Source of the DNA: Bog-473 sp963777485
GTDB lineage: Bacteria; Actinomycetota; Acidimicrobiia; Acidimicrobiales; RAAP-2
Assembly (NCBI GenBank): GCA_963777485.1
Contig: CAVZQP010000002.1
Coordinates: 682,001 to 746,000, forward strand
DNA length: 64,000 nucleotides
Reading direction: 5' to 3'
In this document: in pieces, positions 8,748 through 16,996 of the stretch
Layout of the letters: each line of letters starts with the position of its first letter
Position numbering within the stretch: position 1 is the first letter of the stretch
Program-made: the position numbers and the translations under genes
The notes under the pieces: generated by a model
Seen by the model: the letters and a program-made list of their open reading frames with translations, nothing else
Database searches by the model: none
What the model was told of the DNA's origin: nothing

Positions 8748-8765
8748 GGTTTCCGGCCGGTAACC
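8748..8765. promoter_or_regulatory. Near-palindromic operator candidate, ccr/thiolase divergent promoter
   Basis: GGTTTCCGGCCGGTAACC pairs in 16 of 18 positions as an inverted repeat. It lies in the 79-bp divergent space, upstream of the ccr -10 and between ccr and the acetyltransferase. Essentially the same 18-mer (GGTTACCGGCCGGTAGCC) lies at 14057-14074 before the 3-hydroxybutyryl-CoA dehydrogenase gene. A partial copy (TACCGGCC on the minus strand, 8734-8741) lies nearer the ccr start. No regulator gene is adjacent. Confidence 0.6.
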
Positions 8766-8795
8766 AGACCGGCGGGCAACCCGGAGGTGCAGGGA

Positions 8796-9980
8796 ATGGC
8801 TGAGGCCGTCATCGTCGCAGGAGCTCGGACCCCGATCGGGAAGTTGTCGGGCGCGTTTGCCGGGTTCACGGCGATGGACCTGGGCGGGTTCGCCATCGCC
8901 GAGGCGCTGCAGCGAGCCGGCGTTGCACCCGACCAGGTGGACTACGTCCTGATGGGCCAGGTCATCCTCGCCGGCCAGGGCCAGATCACGGCGCGCCAGG
9001 CCGCGGTGAAGGGCGGCATCCCCATGAGCGTCCCGGCCAACACCATCAACAAGGTGTGCCTCTCGGGCCTCAACACGATCTACCTGGCCGACCAGATGAT
9101 CCGGGCCGGGGACGCCGAGATCGTCGTGGCCGGTGGCATGGAGTCCATGACCCAGGCGCCCCATCTGCTGCCCGGGGCGCGGGCCGGGTTCCGTCTCGGC
9201 GACGGCACCCTCGTCGACTCGATGATGTACGACGGGCTGACCGACTCGTTCGACCACATCGCGATGGGCCTCTCGACCGAGCAGCACAACCAGAACACCG
9301 CGAAGGTCTCGCGCGAACGGCAGGACACGTTCGCCGCGGCGAGCCATGAGAAGGCGGCCGCCGCGATCAAGGAGGGGCGCTTCGCCGAGGAGATCGTCCC
9401 CGTGGAGGTGCCCCAGCGCAAGGGCGACCCGCTCGTGGTCGACACCGACGAGGGCGTTCGTCCCGGCACCACGGCTGAGTCCCTGGGGGGGTTGCGGCCG
9501 GCGTTCGACAAGAACGGCAGCATCACCGCCGGCAACTCGTCGCAGATCTCCGACGGCGGCTGCGCCGTCATCGTCATGTCGGCCGACAAGGCCAAGGAGC
9601 TGGGCGTCGCGCCGCTCGGCAAGGTGGTCGGTTACGGCATGGTCGCCGGGCCCGACAACTCGCTGCTCACCCAGCCGTCGCGGGCGATCCTCAAGGCCGC
9701 CGGCAAGGCCGGGACCGACCTGGGCGGCATCGACCTCTTCGAGATCAACGAGGCCTTTGCCGCCGTCGGCCTGGCGTCGGTGGACGACCTCGGCATCGAC
9801 GAGGACAAGGTCAACGTGAACGGCGGGGCCATCGCGCTCGGCCACCCGGTCGGCATGTCCGGCACCCGCCTCGCGCTCACCGCGCTGCTCGAGCTGCGCC
9901 GGCGCGGCGCGTCGACGGCAGCCGTCGCGCTCTGCGGTGGTGGCGGACAGGGTGACGCCGCCATCCTGCGCGCACTCTGA
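8796..9980 (+). CDS. Acetyl-CoA acetyltransferase (thiolase)
   Basis: 394-aa type II thiolase condensing two acetyl-CoA to acetoacetyl-CoA, the first step of the ethylmalonyl-CoA route and of polyhydroxybutyrate synthesis. Catalytic residues are C88 (NKVCLSGLN), H350 (GAIALGHPVG) and C380 (ALCGGGGQG); the family motif NEAFA is at about 318-322. The ATG at 8796 has GGAGG 8 nt upstream. It is transcribed divergently from ccr across a shared operator candidate, which ties it to that pathway rather than to general beta-oxidation. Confidence 0.93.
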   Translation: MAEAVIVAGARTPIGKLSGAFAGFTAMDLGGFAIAEALQRAGVAPDQVDYVLMGQVILAGQGQITARQAAVKGGIPMSVPANTINKVCLSGLNTIYLADQMIRAGDAEIVVAGGMESMTQAPHLLPGARAGFRLGDGTLVDSMMYDGLTDSFDHIAMGLSTEQHNQNTAKVSRERQDTFAAASHEKAAAAIKEGRFAEEIVPVEVPQRKGDPLVVDTDEGVRPGTTAESLGGLRPAFDKNGSITAGNSSQISDGGCAVIVMSADKAKELGVAPLGKVVGYGMVAGPDNSLLTQPSRAILKAAGKAGTDLGGIDLFEINEAFAAVGLASVDDLGIDEDKVNVNGGAIALGHPVGMSGTRLALTALLELRRRGASTAAVALCGGGGQGDAAILRAL

Positions 9981-9999
9981 GCCGGGCCCGGTCCCCTCG

Positions 10000-10569
10000 T
10001 CAGCCGTCGTAGGGCGGCGCCATCATGGCGACCAGCTTTGCGCTGCCCACGGTGACGTCGTTCCAGCGCTCCACCTTGAAGGTGTAGACGCCGAGCGCGC
10101 ACGTGGGGAAGCCGGTGCGCACGGCCAGCGACAGGCCCTTCTTGTCGACCGGTGCGAGGAGCCCCTGCGAGAGCGAGTGCGCCGTCGGGTTGTGCCCGAC
10201 GACGACCACCGCGTCGGCGCCGTCGTCGAGCTCCTGCACGTACGCCAGTACCTCGTCCGAATCGGCCCCGTACAGCCCGTCGTAAAAGAAGCATTCGGGG
10301 GGATCGTCCATGCCGGCGAAGGCCAGGTCCGCCGTCGCCCTGGTGCGGGCCGCCGGCGACACGAGGGCGACCTTCGGCCGCGGGACCCTCTTGAGCGCCG
10401 GCCCGAGGCCCTCCCCCTTGCCCGCGAAGAGGCGCCCCAGCGCGGTGCCGTCGCGACGCCCCCGCGGCGCGAGCACCCGGTCGAAGTCGGCGCCGCCCGG
10501 CGGCGGATCGGTCACCGTCTTGGCGTGCCGGAGCAGCCAGAGGGTGCGGGCCGCAGACTTCGGTGTCAT
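10000..10569 (-). CDS. SixA-type phosphohistidine phosphatase
   Basis: 189-aa histidine phosphatase superfamily protein with LLRHAKT near the N-terminus (phospho-accepting His), SPAARTRATA (second Arg) and VVVGHNPTA (second His). It resembles SixA and related small phosphatases; the substrate may be a phosphohistidine protein or a small phosphoester. The ATG shares one base with the lysC stop (TAATG), so the two are cotranslated. Why it follows aspartokinase is unclear. Confidence 0.82.
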   Translation of the reverse strand: MTPKSAARTLWLLRHAKTVTDPPPGGADFDRVLAPRGRRDGTALGRLFAGKGEGLGPALKRVPRPKVALVSPAARTRATADLAFAGMDDPPECFFYDGLYGADSDEVLAYVQELDDGADAVVVVGHNPTAHSLSQGLLAPVDKKGLSLAVRTGFPTCALGVYTFKVERWNDVTVGSAKLVAMMAPPYDG

Positions 10570-11780
10570 TACCCGAGGGCGAACGCGCGATGGAGGCAGC
10601 GCACGGCCCGCTCGACGTCGGTGGCGGCGACGATGCACGACGTCCTGATTGTCGACGTCGAGATCATGTCGATGTTGATTTCCTCGTCGGCCAGGGTCTC
10701 GAACATCGTGGCCGCGATGCCCGGGTGCGACCGCATCCCGACCCCGATGAGCGACACCCGGGCCACCGCGGCATCCGACGTCACCCCCGTCGCACCGAGC
10801 TCGTCGGCGTGGGCCTGGGCTGTCTCGACCGCCATCGCCAGGTCGTCGTTGGGGACGGTGAACGAGATGTCCGTCGTGCCCTGCGCCGAACTGTTCTGCA
10901 CGATCATGTCGACGATGATCGACTTGTCCGCCAGCGGGCGGAAGAGACGGGCGGCCACGCCGGGGTGATCGGGAAGACCGCTGACCGTGACCTTGGCCTC
11001 CGACGTGTCGTGGGTCACGGCGGTGACGACGGCTTCCTCCATGTCTGCATCCTCCTCGACGACCCAGGTGCCGGGCTCCCAGGTGAAACTGCTGCGCACG
11101 TGCAGCGGGACATTGTGGTTGCGGGCGAACTCGACCGCGCGCAGCATCAGCACCCGCCCGCCGGTCGCCGCCATCTCGAGCATCTCGTCGAAGGAGACAC
11201 GGTTGAGGCGGTGCGCCTCGGGCACGATCCGCGGGTCGGCCGTGAAGACGCCGGTGACGTCGGTGTAGATCTCGCAGACGTCCGCCTCGAGGGACGCCGC
11301 CAGCGCAACCGCCGTCGTGTCCGACCCGCCCCGCCCGAGGGTGGTGATCTCGCGGTCGATCGAGACGCCCTGGAACCCCGCTACCACCGGCACCCGCCCC
11401 GCCGCGAGGGCGTCGCGCAAGCGGTCGCCCTTGACCTCCTTGATCTTGGCCCGAGTGTGGTCGCCGTCGGTGATGATCCCGACCTGGCTCCCGGTGAAGG
11501 ACTGCCCCTCGACCCCGAGGTCGGCCAGCGCCATCACCAGCAGGGACATCGTGATCCGCTCGCCCGTGCTGACGAGCATGTCGTACTCGCGGGGCGGTTG
11601 GGTTGTGCTCACCGAGTCGGCCAGATGGATCAGGTCGTCGGTCGTCGTGCCCATGGCGCTCACCACGGCGACCACGTCGGCACCCTGCCGCCGCGTCCGC
11701 GCGATGTGGTCGGCGACGGCCCGGATCCTGTCCGCGTCGCCGACGGAGGTACCCCCGAACTTCTGGACGACCAGCGGCAT
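10569..11780 (-). CDS. lysC: Aspartokinase
   Basis: 403-aa aspartate kinase, first step of the lysine/threonine/methionine/diaminopimelate branch. The N-terminal amino-acid kinase domain begins with VQKFGGTSVGD and includes GRGGSDTTAVALA. The C-terminal part (from about residue 260) holds two ACT domains for feedback control by lysine/threonine. Length matches actinobacterial alpha chains. The usual adjacent asd gene is absent here. TAGCCT lies 6 nt before the ATG, consistent with a leaderless mRNA. Confidence 0.95.
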   Translation of the reverse strand: MPLVVQKFGGTSVGDADRIRAVADHIARTRRQGADVVAVVSAMGTTTDDLIHLADSVSTTQPPREYDMLVSTGERITMSLLVMALADLGVEGQSFTGSQVGIITDGDHTRAKIKEVKGDRLRDALAAGRVPVVAGFQGVSIDREITTLGRGGSDTTAVALAASLEADVCEIYTDVTGVFTADPRIVPEAHRLNRVSFDEMLEMAATGGRVLMLRAVEFARNHNVPLHVRSSFTWEPGTWVVEEDADMEEAVVTAVTHDTSEAKVTVSGLPDHPGVAARLFRPLADKSIIVDMIVQNSSAQGTTDISFTVPNDDLAMAVETAQAHADELGATGVTSDAAVARVSLIGVGMRSHPGIAATMFETLADEEINIDMISTSTIRTSCIVAATDVERAVRCLHRAFALG

Positions 11781-11786
11781 CGCCCG

Positions 11787-11792
11787 AGGCTA
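11787..11792 (-). promoter_or_regulatory. Putative leaderless -10 of lysC
   Basis: Minus-strand TAGCCT ends 6 nt before the lysC ATG; no ribosome binding site is visible. Confidence 0.4.
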
Positions 11793-11891
11793 CCGACTGC
11801 GCACGGGCGTCATCGGCGAAGGCCCAGGCCGGAGCACGGCTGAGTCACTAGGGCGGCCCGCGGCCGACCGGGGGCCACTCCCGCGATTGGA

Positions 11892-11897
11892 TAGGGT
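11892..11897 (+). promoter_or_regulatory. Putative leaderless -10 of membrane cyclophilin gene
   Basis: TAGGGT ends 8 nt before the GTG at 11906; no Shine-Dalgarno sequence is visible. Confidence 0.4.
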
Positions 11898-11905
11898 CTG
11901 CGCCC

Positions 11906-12745
11906 GTGCCCAGCGAGAAACGAGCCCGCCAGCGCGCGGCCAGAGAGGCCCGGCTGGCCGCCGAGGCCCAGGCGGCCAAGCGCCGCAGGCAGATCCGCAA
12001 CACGATCATCGTGGTCGTCGTCCTCGGGGCCATCGTGGGGATCGCCTTCGCCGTGTCGAGCGGCAACAACCCCGTCGGCAAGCAGTCCTCGACCTCGACG
12101 ACGGCGAGCTCGGCGGCCAAGACGAACGCCAACCTCCAGGCCGAGGCGAACGCCGCCGCGGTGAAGGCCGGTTGCCCGGCGAGCCCCACCACGCCCGCCA
12201 ACCAGCAGCACTACACCGCCGCACCGGCGATGACGATCGACACGACGAAGAACTACTCGGCCACCGTGAAGACCACCACCGGCACCTTCGTCATCGGGCT
12301 CAACGCCCAGGCTGCCCCCAAGACGGTGAACAACTTCGTCTTCCTGGCGGAGAAGGGGTTCTTCCGCTGCAACTCCTTCTTCCGCGTCATCCCAGGGTTC
12401 GTCAACCAGACCGGCAACCCCGCACAGACCAACGCGAGCAGCAGCACCAGCGGCGCGTCCTACACGCTGCCCGCCGAGAACCTGCCGGCCACGGGTACCT
12501 CCTCCAAGCCGGCCTACCCCAACGGCTCGGTGGCGATGGCCACGTCGTCGGCGGGCGTGAGCGGCAGCCAGTTCTTCATCGTGACCGGGGCCCAGGGCGA
12601 GAGCCTGCCGAACTCGTACCCACTGTTCGGTCTCGTCACTTCGGGTATGAACGTCGTGCAGACGATCAGCCAGCAAGGGTCGTCGTCCGGCACCCCGCCG
12701 ACCGTCACACAACGCATCCTGTCCGTCACCATCCACGAATCCTGA
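11906..12745 (+). CDS. Membrane-anchored cyclophilin-like peptidyl-prolyl isomerase
   Basis: 279-aa protein. A charged N-terminus (SEKRARQRAAREARLAAEAQ) is followed by one transmembrane anchor (NTIIVVVVLGAIVGIAFAV), a Ser/Thr/Ala linker and a cyclophilin domain (about 105-279). Family motifs are TVNNFVFLAEKGFF, FFRVIPGF and SQFFIVTG. The usual 'QGGDPTG' after IPGF is replaced by a degenerate N-Q-T-G-N-P, so catalytic efficiency is uncertain. It probably folds extracytoplasmic proteins. It is followed 11 bp later by a soluble paralogue. Confidence 0.83.
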   Translation: MPSEKRARQRAAREARLAAEAQAAKRRRQIRNTIIVVVVLGAIVGIAFAVSSGNNPVGKQSSTSTTASSAAKTNANLQAEANAAAVKAGCPASPTTPANQQHYTAAPAMTIDTTKNYSATVKTTTGTFVIGLNAQAAPKTVNNFVFLAEKGFFRCNSFFRVIPGFVNQTGNPAQTNASSSTSGASYTLPAENLPATGTSSKPAYPNGSVAMATSSAGVSGSQFFIVTGAQGESLPNSYPLFGLVTSGMNVVQTISQQGSSSGTPPTVTQRILSVTIHES

Positions 12746-12756
12746 GGTCGCCCACC

Positions 12757-13314
12757 ATGGCCACGCCCACCCCGCCCAACCCCGACGGCTCGAGCCCGCA
12801 GCAGCGGAAGTTCGACGAGGAGCCGCCGATGCTCATCGACACGGCCAAGCGCTACGTCGCCACCATGGTCACGTCGCACGGCACGATGGTCATCAACCTC
12901 GACCCGCTCGCGGCGCCGCGCGCGGTCAACAGCTTCGTCTTCCTGGCTCGCTACCACTACTTCGACGGCATCGTGTTCCACCGCATCATCCCGGGCTTCG
13001 TCCTCCAGGGTGGTGATCCCACCGGTTCGGGTTCGGGCGGCCCCGGGTACCGCTTCTCGGACGAACTGCCGCAGGCGGGCCGCTACCAGGTCGGCTCGCT
13101 GGCCATGGCCAACGCGGGGCCCGACACCAACGGCAGCCAGTTCTTCGTCATCAGCGGAAACGACGGGGTGCGTCTCCCGCCGCTTTACTCGCTCTTCGGC
13201 GAGGTGGTGACCGGCCTCGACGTCGTCGCCAAGGTCGATGCCGTCGGCAGCCGTTCAGGCACGCCCAAAGAGCGCGTCGTCATCGAGAGCGTCACCATCG
13301 AAGAGAAGGACTGA
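12757..13314 (+). CDS. Cyclophilin-type peptidyl-prolyl cis-trans isomerase
   Basis: 185-aa protein without a signal peptide or anchor. It has the canonical bacterial cyclophilin core: HGTMVINLDPLAAPRAVNSF, FHRIIPGFVLQGGDPTGSG, GSLAMANAGPDTNGSQFF and LFGEVVTGLDVV. The ATG follows the stop of the membrane-anchored cyclophilin by 11 bp, so they form a tandem operon with one extracytoplasmic and one cytoplasmic enzyme. Gene name (ppiA or ppiB) cannot be decided from sequence alone. Confidence 0.92.
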   Translation: MATPTPPNPDGSSPQQRKFDEEPPMLIDTAKRYVATMVTSHGTMVINLDPLAAPRAVNSFVFLARYHYFDGIVFHRIIPGFVLQGGDPTGSGSGGPGYRFSDELPQAGRYQVGSLAMANAGPDTNGSQFFVISGNDGVRLPPLYSLFGEVVTGLDVVAKVDAVGSRSGTPKERVVIESVTIEEKD

Positions 13315-13315
13315 A

Positions 13316-13336
13316 CGCGCTCAACCCCTGAGCGCG
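13316..13336. terminator. Hairpin between convergent genes
   Basis: CGCGCTCA-ACCCC-TGAGCGCG forms a perfect 8-bp stem with a 5-nt loop between the cyclophilin stop and the S51-like gene, overlapping the latter's stop. No T-tract follows on either side, so it may be a bidirectional stabiliser or a GC-only terminator. Confidence 0.5.
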
Positions 13337-14007
13337 GCGAGGCCTTCGGTCTGCGACCCGCCGACGAACACCACCGGCGTCCCCGCGCCTTCCGCGCGCC
13401 AGGCACCCGCGCCGTCGCGGACGAGCGCGGTGCGCGCCGGCAGGGCCACCACCGGCAACGCGGCCGGCGCCATCGCAACCGTGCGCTCGAGTTTCTGGCC
13501 GTGCGCGTCGTCGTGCTCGTCGCCGAAGTGGGGGACCACGGTGAGGTTGTCGACCAGGCCGAGCCCGAGCGTCAGTGCGCCGCCGCGCGGGTCCACCATC
13601 GGGTCCGTCAGCACCATCGCGCCGGCCCCCGCGCCCGCGACCACGGCTCCGCCGAGCCAGGCCGTTCGTAGCGCGTCGAACACCGCCGACTTCTTCAGTG
13701 CGGCCCGGAGGTGGAGGGGCGAGCCGCCGGCCAGGTAGACGAAGCGGGCCCGGGCCAGCGCGGCGGCCATGCCGGGGTCCTCGGCTGAGGCCCGGTCGAC
13801 CACCATCAGGCCCTCGACCTGAGCCCCGAGCGGGGCGAACCACTCGGCTGCACGCAGCACCACCCGTTCGGGGTGCTGGTAGGCGGCGGCCGTCGGCAGC
13901 ACCACCACGTCGGTGCCACCCGACGCCGCCAGGAGGGTGGCGTCGAAGCTGCAACCCTCGGTCCATTCGTCGCCCCCCACCAGGGCCAGCGTGCCGGTCG
14001 AGTCCAT
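13321..14007 (-). CDS. Peptidase S51/cyanophycinase-like protein lacking the nucleophile Ser
   Basis: 228-aa protein of the class-I-glutamine-amidotransferase-like S51 fold: LALVGGDEW at the N-terminus, VYLAGGSPLHL, a nucleophile-elbow region and VVPHFGDEHDD. In catalytic members the elbow reads A-G-S-S-A-G-A, with Ser as nucleophile. Here residues 124-130 are A-G-A-G-A-G-A, so the position equivalent to Ser is Gly127 (codon GGG). The fold assignment is good, but peptidase activity is doubtful; it may be a binding or regulatory relative. Confidence 0.75.
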   Translation of the reverse strand: MDSTGTLALVGGDEWTEGCSFDATLLAASGGTDVVVLPTAAAYQHPERVVLRAAEWFAPLGAQVEGLMVVDRASAEDPGMAAALARARFVYLAGGSPLHLRAALKKSAVFDALRTAWLGGAVVAGAGAGAMVLTDPMVDPRGGALTLGLGLVDNLTVVPHFGDEHDDAHGQKLERTVAMAPAALPVVALPARTALVRDGAGAWRAEGAGTPVVFVGGSQTEGLAALRG

Positions 14008-14056
14008 GGCGCCACTTTGGCACGCCCGGCCCGGCCGTCCCGGCTTCGACTGCGGC

Positions 14057-14074
14057 GGTTACCGGCCGGTAGCC
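14057..14074. promoter_or_regulatory. Near-palindromic operator candidate at hydroxybutyryl-CoA dehydrogenase promoter
   Basis: GGTTACCGGCCGGTAGCC pairs in 16 of 18 positions; its core TACCGGCCGGTA is a perfect 12-bp palindrome. It overlaps the putative -10 (TAGCCT, 14070-14075), a position expected for repression. It matches the element at 8748-8765. Confidence 0.6.
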
Positions 14075-14075
14075 T
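14070..14075 (+). promoter_or_regulatory. Putative leaderless -10 of hydroxybutyryl-CoA dehydrogenase gene
   Basis: TAGCCT ends 8 nt before the ATG at 14084, and a -35-like TTCGAC (14045-14050) lies 19 bp upstream. There is no Shine-Dalgarno sequence. Confidence 0.5.
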
Positions 14076-14083
14076 TGGCTCCC

Positions 14084-14938
14084 ATGTCGATCACACGGGT
14101 GGGAATCATCGGTTCGGGAATCATGGGCTCGGGCATCGCCGAGGTCGCCGCGGCGACGGGACACGAGGTCGTACTGCGGAGCCGGAGCCAGGCGAGCGCC
14201 GACGCCATGGTGGCCGGTCTGGAGAAGTCGCTGGCCAAGCAGGTGGAGAAGGGAAAGCGCGACGAGGCCGAGGCCAAGGAGATCGCCGGACGCGTGCGGG
14301 CCACGACCCATCTGGGGGAGCTGACCGAAATGGACCTGGTGATCGAGTCTGTCGTCGAGGACCTCGCGGTCAAGAAGGACCTCTTCGCCGAGCTCGACAG
14401 CGTCTGCAAGCCCGCGACGATCCTGGCCACCAACACCTCGACCCTGCCCGTCGTCGAGATGGCCATGGCGACCGAGCGCCCCGAGCTCGTGTGCGGGGTG
14501 CACTTCTTCAACCCGGCGCCCGCCATGGCGCTGGTCGAGGTGGTGCGGCCGATCACCGCCAACGACGCCACCGTGCAGGCGGCGGTCGCCTTTGCCCAGA
14601 AGTGCGGCAAGGATCCCGTCGAGGTCAAGGACCAGGCGGGCTTCATCGTCAATGCGCTGCTCTTCCCCTACCTCAACAACGCCGTGCGCCTGCTCGAGGG
14701 CGGCGTCGCGACCCGCGAGGGCATCGACGCCGCCATGAAGGGAGGATGCGGGTTCCCGATGGGGCCGTTCGCGCTCCTCGACCTCGTCGGCCTCGACACG
14801 TCCCTTGCAATCCTCGACGCGCTCTACGAGGAATACCGCGACCCCAACTACGCCGCGGTGCCGCTGCTGCGCCGCCTGGTCACCTCGGGCCAGCTGGGTC
14901 GCAAGACGAAGAAGGGCTTCTACGACTACAACCGGTGA
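14084..14938 (+). CDS. 3-hydroxybutyryl-CoA dehydrogenase
   Basis: 284-aa NAD(P)-dependent enzyme reducing acetoacetyl-CoA to 3-hydroxybutyryl-CoA, or the reverse. The Rossmann motif GIIGSGIMGSGIAE is at residues 7-20. VIESVVEDL follows at about 87-95, the catalytic His is H140 (CGVHFFNPAP), and the C-terminal domain ends GRKTKKGFYDYNR. The ATG at 14084 gives the standard family length. With the thiolase, Ccr and Ecm it supplies the early ethylmalonyl-CoA pathway; a crotonase would be needed to form crotonyl-CoA and is not in the window. Confidence 0.93.
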   Translation: MSITRVGIIGSGIMGSGIAEVAAATGHEVVLRSRSQASADAMVAGLEKSLAKQVEKGKRDEAEAKEIAGRVRATTHLGELTEMDLVIESVVEDLAVKKDLFAELDSVCKPATILATNTSTLPVVEMAMATERPELVCGVHFFNPAPAMALVEVVRPITANDATVQAAVAFAQKCGKDPVEVKDQAGFIVNALLFPYLNNAVRLLEGGVATREGIDAAMKGGCGFPMGPFALLDLVGLDTSLAILDALYEEYRDPNYAAVPLLRRLVTSGQLGRKTKKGFYDYNR

Positions 14939-15004
14939 TCGCGCCGAACGGGCGCGAAAGGCGGGCACAATGGTTGGTGCACCACACCGTCTGGAGGTGA
15001 GCTG

Positions 15005-16996
15005 ATGGCGACGGAAAAGGAGCGCGACGCGCCCTGGGTGATGCGCACCTACTCCGGCCACTCCTCCGCGCGTGCCTCGAACGAGCTCTACCGCACCAAC
15101 CTGGCGAAGGGTCAGACCGGGCTCTCCATCGCGTTCGACCTGCCGACGCAGACCGGGTACGACCCCGACGCGCCCGAAGCCGCCGGCGAGGTGGGCAAGG
15201 TCGGCGTTCCGGTGGCGCACCTCGGCCACATGGAGGAGCTCCTCGACCAGATCCCCGTGGCGGACATGAACACCTCCATGACGATCAACGCGACCGCGGC
15301 CTGGCTGCTGGGCCTCTACGTCGCCCACGCCGAGGACATCGGCGTCGCCCCCGCGCTGCTCGCCGGCACCACGCAGAACGACATCGTCAAGGAGTACCTG
15401 AGCCGGGGGACGTACATCTTCCCGCCCGGACCGAGCCTGCGGCTCACGGTGGACACCATCGCCTACACGGTGCGCCACGCGCCGAAGTGGAACCCGATCA
15501 ACGTGTGCAGCTACCACCTTCAAGAGGCCGGGGCGACGCCGGTGCAGGAGCTGGCGTACGCGCTGGCCACGGCCATCGGCGTGCTCGACGGCGTGCGCGC
15601 GTCGGGCAAGGTCAACGAGAGCGAGCTGCCCGCCGTGGTCGGGCGGATCAGCTTCTTCGTGAACTCGAGCGTCCGCTTCGTCGAGGAGACCTGCAAGATG
15701 CGGGCCTTCACGCGGATGTGGGACCGCATCTGCCGCGAGCGCTACGGCGTCGAGGACCCCAAGCTGCGACGGTTCCGCTACGGCGTCCAGGTCAACTCAC
15801 TCGGCCTGACCGAACAGCAGCCCGAGAACAACGTGCAGCGCATCGTCCTCGAGACGCTCGGGGTCACGCTGTCGAAGGACGCCCGCGCCCGCGCCATGCA
15901 GCTGCCGGCGTGGAACGAGGCGCTCGGGCTGCCGCGGCCGTGGGACCAGCAATGGTCGCTCCGCATCCAGCAGGTGCTCGCGTTCGAGTCCGACCTCCTC
16001 GAGTACGACGACATCTTCGAGGGGTCCAAGGTCATCGAGGCCAAGACGGCCGAGCTCGTCGAGGAGGCCACGGCCGAGCTCGACGACGTGCAGGAATTGG
16101 GAGGCGCGTTCGAGGCCATCGACGAGCTGAAGCGCCGCCTCGTGCGTAGCCAGGCGGAGCGCGTGCGCCGCATCGAAGTCGGCGAGCTCAAGGTGGTCGG
16201 CGTCAACTCCTTCACCGAGACGGCGACGTCGCCGCTGCTCGGTGACGGCGAGATCGAGAACATCCTCAAGGTCGACCATCGCGTGGAGGCCGAGATGATC
16301 GCGGACGTCGAGCGTTGGCGCACCACGCGCGACAACGAGAAGGTGCGGGCCGCGCTCGACGAGTTGCGGCGGGTGGCCGAGGACGACGGCCCCGAGGGCA
16401 ACGTGATGCCGGTCACCATCGCCCTCGCCCACGCGGGCGGCACGACGGGGGAGTGGGCCGGCGCGCTGCGCGAGGTCTTCGGCGAGTTCCGCGCCCCCAC
16501 CGGTGTCGGTGGCGGCGTCGGCCGCCGCGGCGAGGAGCTCGCGCCGATCCGTATCCGCACCCGGCAATTGGCCGAGCGGACGGGCGGGCCGCCGCGCCTG
16601 CTCGTGGCGAAGCCCGGCCTCGACGGGCATTCCAACGGTGCCGAGCAGATCGCCGTCGCCGCACGCGACGCCGGGTTCGAGGTGATCTACCAAGGCATCC
16701 GGCTGACCCCGGAGCAGATCGTGGCGGCGGCGCTCGACGAGGACGTCGACATCGTCGGCCTCTCCATCCTCTCGGGCTCCCACCTCGAGCTGGTGCCCGA
16801 CGTCCTCGACCGCCTCCGCGCGGCCGGCAGCACCGCCGCAGTCGTGCTCGGCGGCATCATCCCGCCCGACGACGCCGAGCTGCTGATCGGCAAGGGCGTG
16901 GCGTCCGTCTACACGCCCAAGGACTACTCCTTCGACGCCATCATGGAGGACCTGGTGGCGCTGGCGGAGCGCCAGCGCGCCGCCACTCGCGCGTAA
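15005..16996 (+). CDS. ecm: Ethylmalonyl-CoA mutase (B12-dependent)
   Basis: 663-aa acyl-CoA mutase with the N-terminal substrate TIM barrel and C-terminal B12 domain in one chain. The B12 motif is D540-x-H542-x-x-G545 (KPGLDGHSNG), with SILSGSH (587-593) and GGII (616-619). The N-terminal region (RTYSGHSSARASNELYRTNL, SIAFDLPTQTGYD, then GEVGKVGVPVAHLG) resembles ethylmalonyl-CoA mutases more than methylmalonyl-CoA mutases as I recall them. Nearby ccr and epimerase genes support conversion of ethylmalonyl-CoA to methylsuccinyl-CoA. Methylmalonyl-CoA mutase is the alternative. The 3' end overlaps the convergent DUF4031 gene by 56 bp. Confidence 0.85.
   Translation: MATEKERDAPWVMRTYSGHSSARASNELYRTNLAKGQTGLSIAFDLPTQTGYDPDAPEAAGEVGKVGVPVAHLGHMEELLDQIPVADMNTSMTINATAAWLLGLYVAHAEDIGVAPALLAGTTQNDIVKEYLSRGTYIFPPGPSLRLTVDTIAYTVRHAPKWNPINVCSYHLQEAGATPVQELAYALATAIGVLDGVRASGKVNESELPAVVGRISFFVNSSVRFVEETCKMRAFTRMWDRICRERYGVEDPKLRRFRYGVQVNSLGLTEQQPENNVQRIVLETLGVTLSKDARARAMQLPAWNEALGLPRPWDQQWSLRIQQVLAFESDLLEYDDIFEGSKVIEAKTAELVEEATAELDDVQELGGAFEAIDELKRRLVRSQAERVRRIEVGELKVVGVNSFTETATSPLLGDGEIENILKVDHRVEAEMIADVERWRTTRDNEKVRAALDELRRVAEDDGPEGNVMPVTIALAHAGGTTGEWAGALREVFGEFRAPTGVGGGVGRRGEELAPIRIRTRQLAERTGGPPRLLVAKPGLDGHSNGAEQIAVAARDAGFEVIYQGIRLTPEQIVAAALDEDVDIVGLSILSGSHLELVPDVLDRLRAAGSTAAVVLGGIIPPDDAELLIGKGVASVYTPKDYSFDAIMEDLVALAERQRAATRA

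Noticed and set aside
9982..9991. CCGGGCCCGG palindrome between the thiolase and sixA genes
   Set aside because: Ten-bp palindrome with no loop space and no T-tract; expected by chance in this composition.
13292..15523. 743-codon minus-strand frame spanning the dehydrogenase and ecm starts
   Set aside because: Overlaps three well-supported genes in other frames and has shadow composition.
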